Shown piece after piece: positions 5,242 to 6,665 of a stretch of 6,665 nucleotides of DNA. The DNA comes from Bacteroidales bacterium (GTDB lineage: Bacteria > Bacteroidota > Bacteroidia > Bacteroidales > F082): NCBI GenBank assembly GCA_016281295.1, contig JAEEII010000040.1, positions 1 through 6,665 on the forward strand, in the 5' to 3' direction. Numbering within the stretch: the first letter of the stretch is position 1; each line of letters begins with the position of its first letter. The notes under the pieces were generated by a model. It was not told the DNA's origin, made no database searches, and saw nothing but the letters and a program-made list of their open reading frames with translations. The position numbers and the translations under genes are program-made.

Positions 5242-5769
5242 ATGAAAGATATTAAGTACAAAACTGTCATTAAGGACAGTGAAGAAGAGTTCTTCAGTGG
5301 AATTACTCTTGGAAAAGATGACATCATCAAAGATGGTGGTCATAATGTAAAGGTAAGCACTTTTCTTAAAAGACATGGAAAGATGGGAGTGATCGCACTG
5401 CTCCCTTATTATGACCTTGAGGATGAGATTCTTGAGGAATACCATATCCATCTCCAGACTCCTGCTGAAAAGGCCAGGAGAGAGAAAGAGAAACTTGAGA
5501 AGGAGAAAGTTGAGCAGATGAACATCGTTCAGGACTGCACCACTGTAGTTGCTCCTGATGAAGAAGTCTTTGAGACCTCCGTTACTGAAGTTGAGGAAAA
5601 TGACAATTGGGCTTCTGATCTGAATGAGGAGGACTATATGAACTCCGTGTTGTATGATGCTGAAGATGACCCTCTGGACTCTTCATTCTATTACCCCATT
5701 GAAACAGGTTGGGACAACCACCCCTATGGTGGCGTTCCAGTGGGGACTGTGAGAAAACCGATTTTTTAA
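5242..5769 (+). CDS. Unrecognised acidic protein, upstream partner of an AAA ATPase
   Basis: I do not recognise this 175-residue protein. Residues 1-70 look folded, with GITLGKDDII (20-29), VKVSTFLKRHGKMGVIALLPYYD (36-58) and EEYHIHLQTP (65-74). A short charged helix rich in Lys and Glu (75-93) probably forms a coiled coil. The remainder is highly acidic and likely disordered, ending in an aromatic and Gly/Pro-rich tail. The ATG follows an A-rich leader with no Shine-Dalgarno, typical of Bacteroidota. It ends 11 nt before the ATPase start, so the two are probably co-transcribed. A role in the replication or maintenance functions of a mobile element is a guess from context only. Confidence 0.8.
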   Translation: MKDIKYKTVIKDSEEEFFSGITLGKDDIIKDGGHNVKVSTFLKRHGKMGVIALLPYYDLEDEILEEYHIHLQTPAEKARREKEKLEKEKVEQMNIVQDCTTVVAPDEEVFETSVTEVEENDNWASDLNEEDYMNSVLYDAEDDPLDSSFYYPIETGWDNHPYGGVPVGTVRKPIF

Positions 5770-5780
5770 ATGATAGTATT

Positions 5781-6665
5781 ATGTTAAAAGAAACAAATTC
5801 AATGGGTTCTTCTCCTGTGGGAGTGCAGGAGAAGACCACCCAGGTTGCGCGTCGCAATCTGAAGCACGCCGGCCTTCTTAGTATCAAGGCAGCTAACGAT
5901 TGGATCCAGGAAAGTCTGAAGACACCTGATCCGAAGATGTATTTCTATGACCTTATCATCCAGTATGAAAACACCGTAATCTTTGCGGCGAGCAACGTAG
6001 GTAAGTCTATTCTGGCCACCCAGATTGCCGAGAGCATCGCAAAGACTGATAAGGTCCTCTATGTTGACCTGGAGCTGTCATCAAAACAGTTCCAGATGAG
6101 GTATACCGATTCCGCTACCGGCAAGATTCACGTCTTCCCCGACAACTTCCAGCGCGCAGAGATTGACCCTGAACTTATGGTAGGTGCCAACCTGGAGCAG
6201 GAGACTCTGGATTCCATTGAGAAGGCGGCCAAGCAGGGGGTGAAGTTCTTCATCATTGACAACATCACCTTCATCTGCAACGGCACTGAAAGCGGAGCAA
6301 AGGCAAGTCTCTTTATGAAGCAGCTCATCCGCCTGAAGAAGAGATATGGACTCACTACAATTGTGATCGCCCACACGCCCAAGCGCCGTGGATGGAAACC
6401 TATCACACAGAATGACCTGGCGGGTTCATCCAAGCTCATCAATTTCTTTGATGCGGGTATTGCTCTTGCGCGCAGCGCCAACGACACGAACCTCCGCTAT
6501 CTGAAGCAGGTGAAGGTCCGCACTGGTGAATTCCAGTATGACTCCGACAATGTCCTCCTCCTGGATGTGAACAAGGATGATGGATTCCTCAAGTTTGATG
6601 TCCTTGGCACCGGCCGAGAGGAAGACCATCTCAACGCTCTGGCGGGTGGCGAAGCTGCGAATGAG
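5781..6665 (+). CDS. RecA-like AAA ATPase (AAA_25/RepA type), 3' truncated by window
   Basis: The 295 visible residues form a RecA-fold ATPase; the frame is still open at the window edge. The Walker A is AASNVGKS (69-76), where the usual first Gly is Ala. LYVDLELSSKQFQMRY (93-108) is the characteristic strand with acidic residues D96 and E98. The Walker B is FFIIDN (156-161), and TTIVIAHTP (192-200) is the strand-3/sensor region. AGSSKLINFFDAGIAL (214-229) and VKVRTGE (244-250) match the C-terminal core of this type. Such proteins are common on Bacteroidota integrated elements and resemble plasmid replication helicase-like RepA or RecA-like proteins. The exact role here is not established. 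ATG 5781 is chosen because it follows the previous stop by 11 nt; M8 is an alternative start. Confidence 0.85.
   Translation, partial: MLKETNSMGSSPVGVQEKTTQVARRNLKHAGLLSIKAANDWIQESLKTPDPKMYFYDLIIQYENTVIFAASNVGKSILATQIAESIAKTDKVLYVDLELSSKQFQMRYTDSATGKIHVFPDNFQRAEIDPELMVGANLEQETLDSIEKAAKQGVKFFIIDNITFICNGTESGAKASLFMKQLIRLKKRYGLTTIVIAHTPKRRGWKPITQNDLAGSSKLINFFDAGIALARSANDTNLRYLKQVKVRTGEFQYDSDNVLLLDVNKDDGFLKFDVLGTGREEDHLNALAGGEAANE

Noticed and set aside
4595..5330. Minus-strand frames opposite the Api92-like gene
   Set aside because: Low-complexity Arg/Asp/Leu-rich translations that shadow a recognisable plus-strand gene.

Overview
The window looks like accessory (mobile-element or genomic-island) DNA from a Bacteroidota bacterium, most likely of the Bacteroidales. 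The support is indirect. Start codons lack Shine-Dalgarno sequences and sit behind A-rich leaders. One promoter matches the Bacteroidota -33 (TTTG) / -7 (TAnnTTTG) pattern with 20-nt spacing. The right-hand ATPase is of a type common on integrated elements of that phylum. No integrase, relaxase, rRNA, tRNA or CRISPR array was seen.

Layout. (a) 1-345 is gene-free and holds hairpins and a 17-bp direct repeat. (b) 346-1227 (+) encodes a 293-residue unrecognised protein made of two diverged copies of one domain, followed by terminator-like hairpins. (c) 1365-1528 is a gene-free gap between facing terminators, with CGCG palindromes. (d) 1575-3883 (-) is a compact operon transcribed leftwards: a WYL-domain regulator, then a predicted ADP-ribosyltransferase (ART), then a NADAR-domain protein. 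(e) 3956-4277 holds a 125-bp repeat in two full copies and one diverged partial copy, followed to 4486 by sequence rich in inverted repeats. (f) 4487-5074 (+) is an Api92-like/YubB-type ferredoxin-fold protein with a strong terminator. (g) 5242-6665 (+) is an acidic unknown protein followed after 11 nt by a RecA-like AAA ATPase that runs off the window.

The main result is the leftward operon. ART and NADAR genes overlap by 1 nt (TAATG). NADAR domains bind ADP-ribose-type ligands, and some remove ADP-ribose from guanine bases. I therefore infer a toxin-antitoxin or anti-phage cassette: the ART modifies a target, the NADAR protein reverses it, and the WYL regulator controls the operon. The promoter and a 22-bp near-perfect palindrome overlapping its -33 box lie just upstream of the regulator gene, which suggests autoregulation. 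A terminator lies 13 nt past the NADAR stop, so the cassette appears complete.

The repeat block between the cassette and the rightward genes is a second point of interest. Its period of 125 is not a multiple of 3, a 76-nt core is identical in two copies, and hairpin arms survive the differences between copies. This points to structured RNA or protein-binding sites rather than coding sequence.
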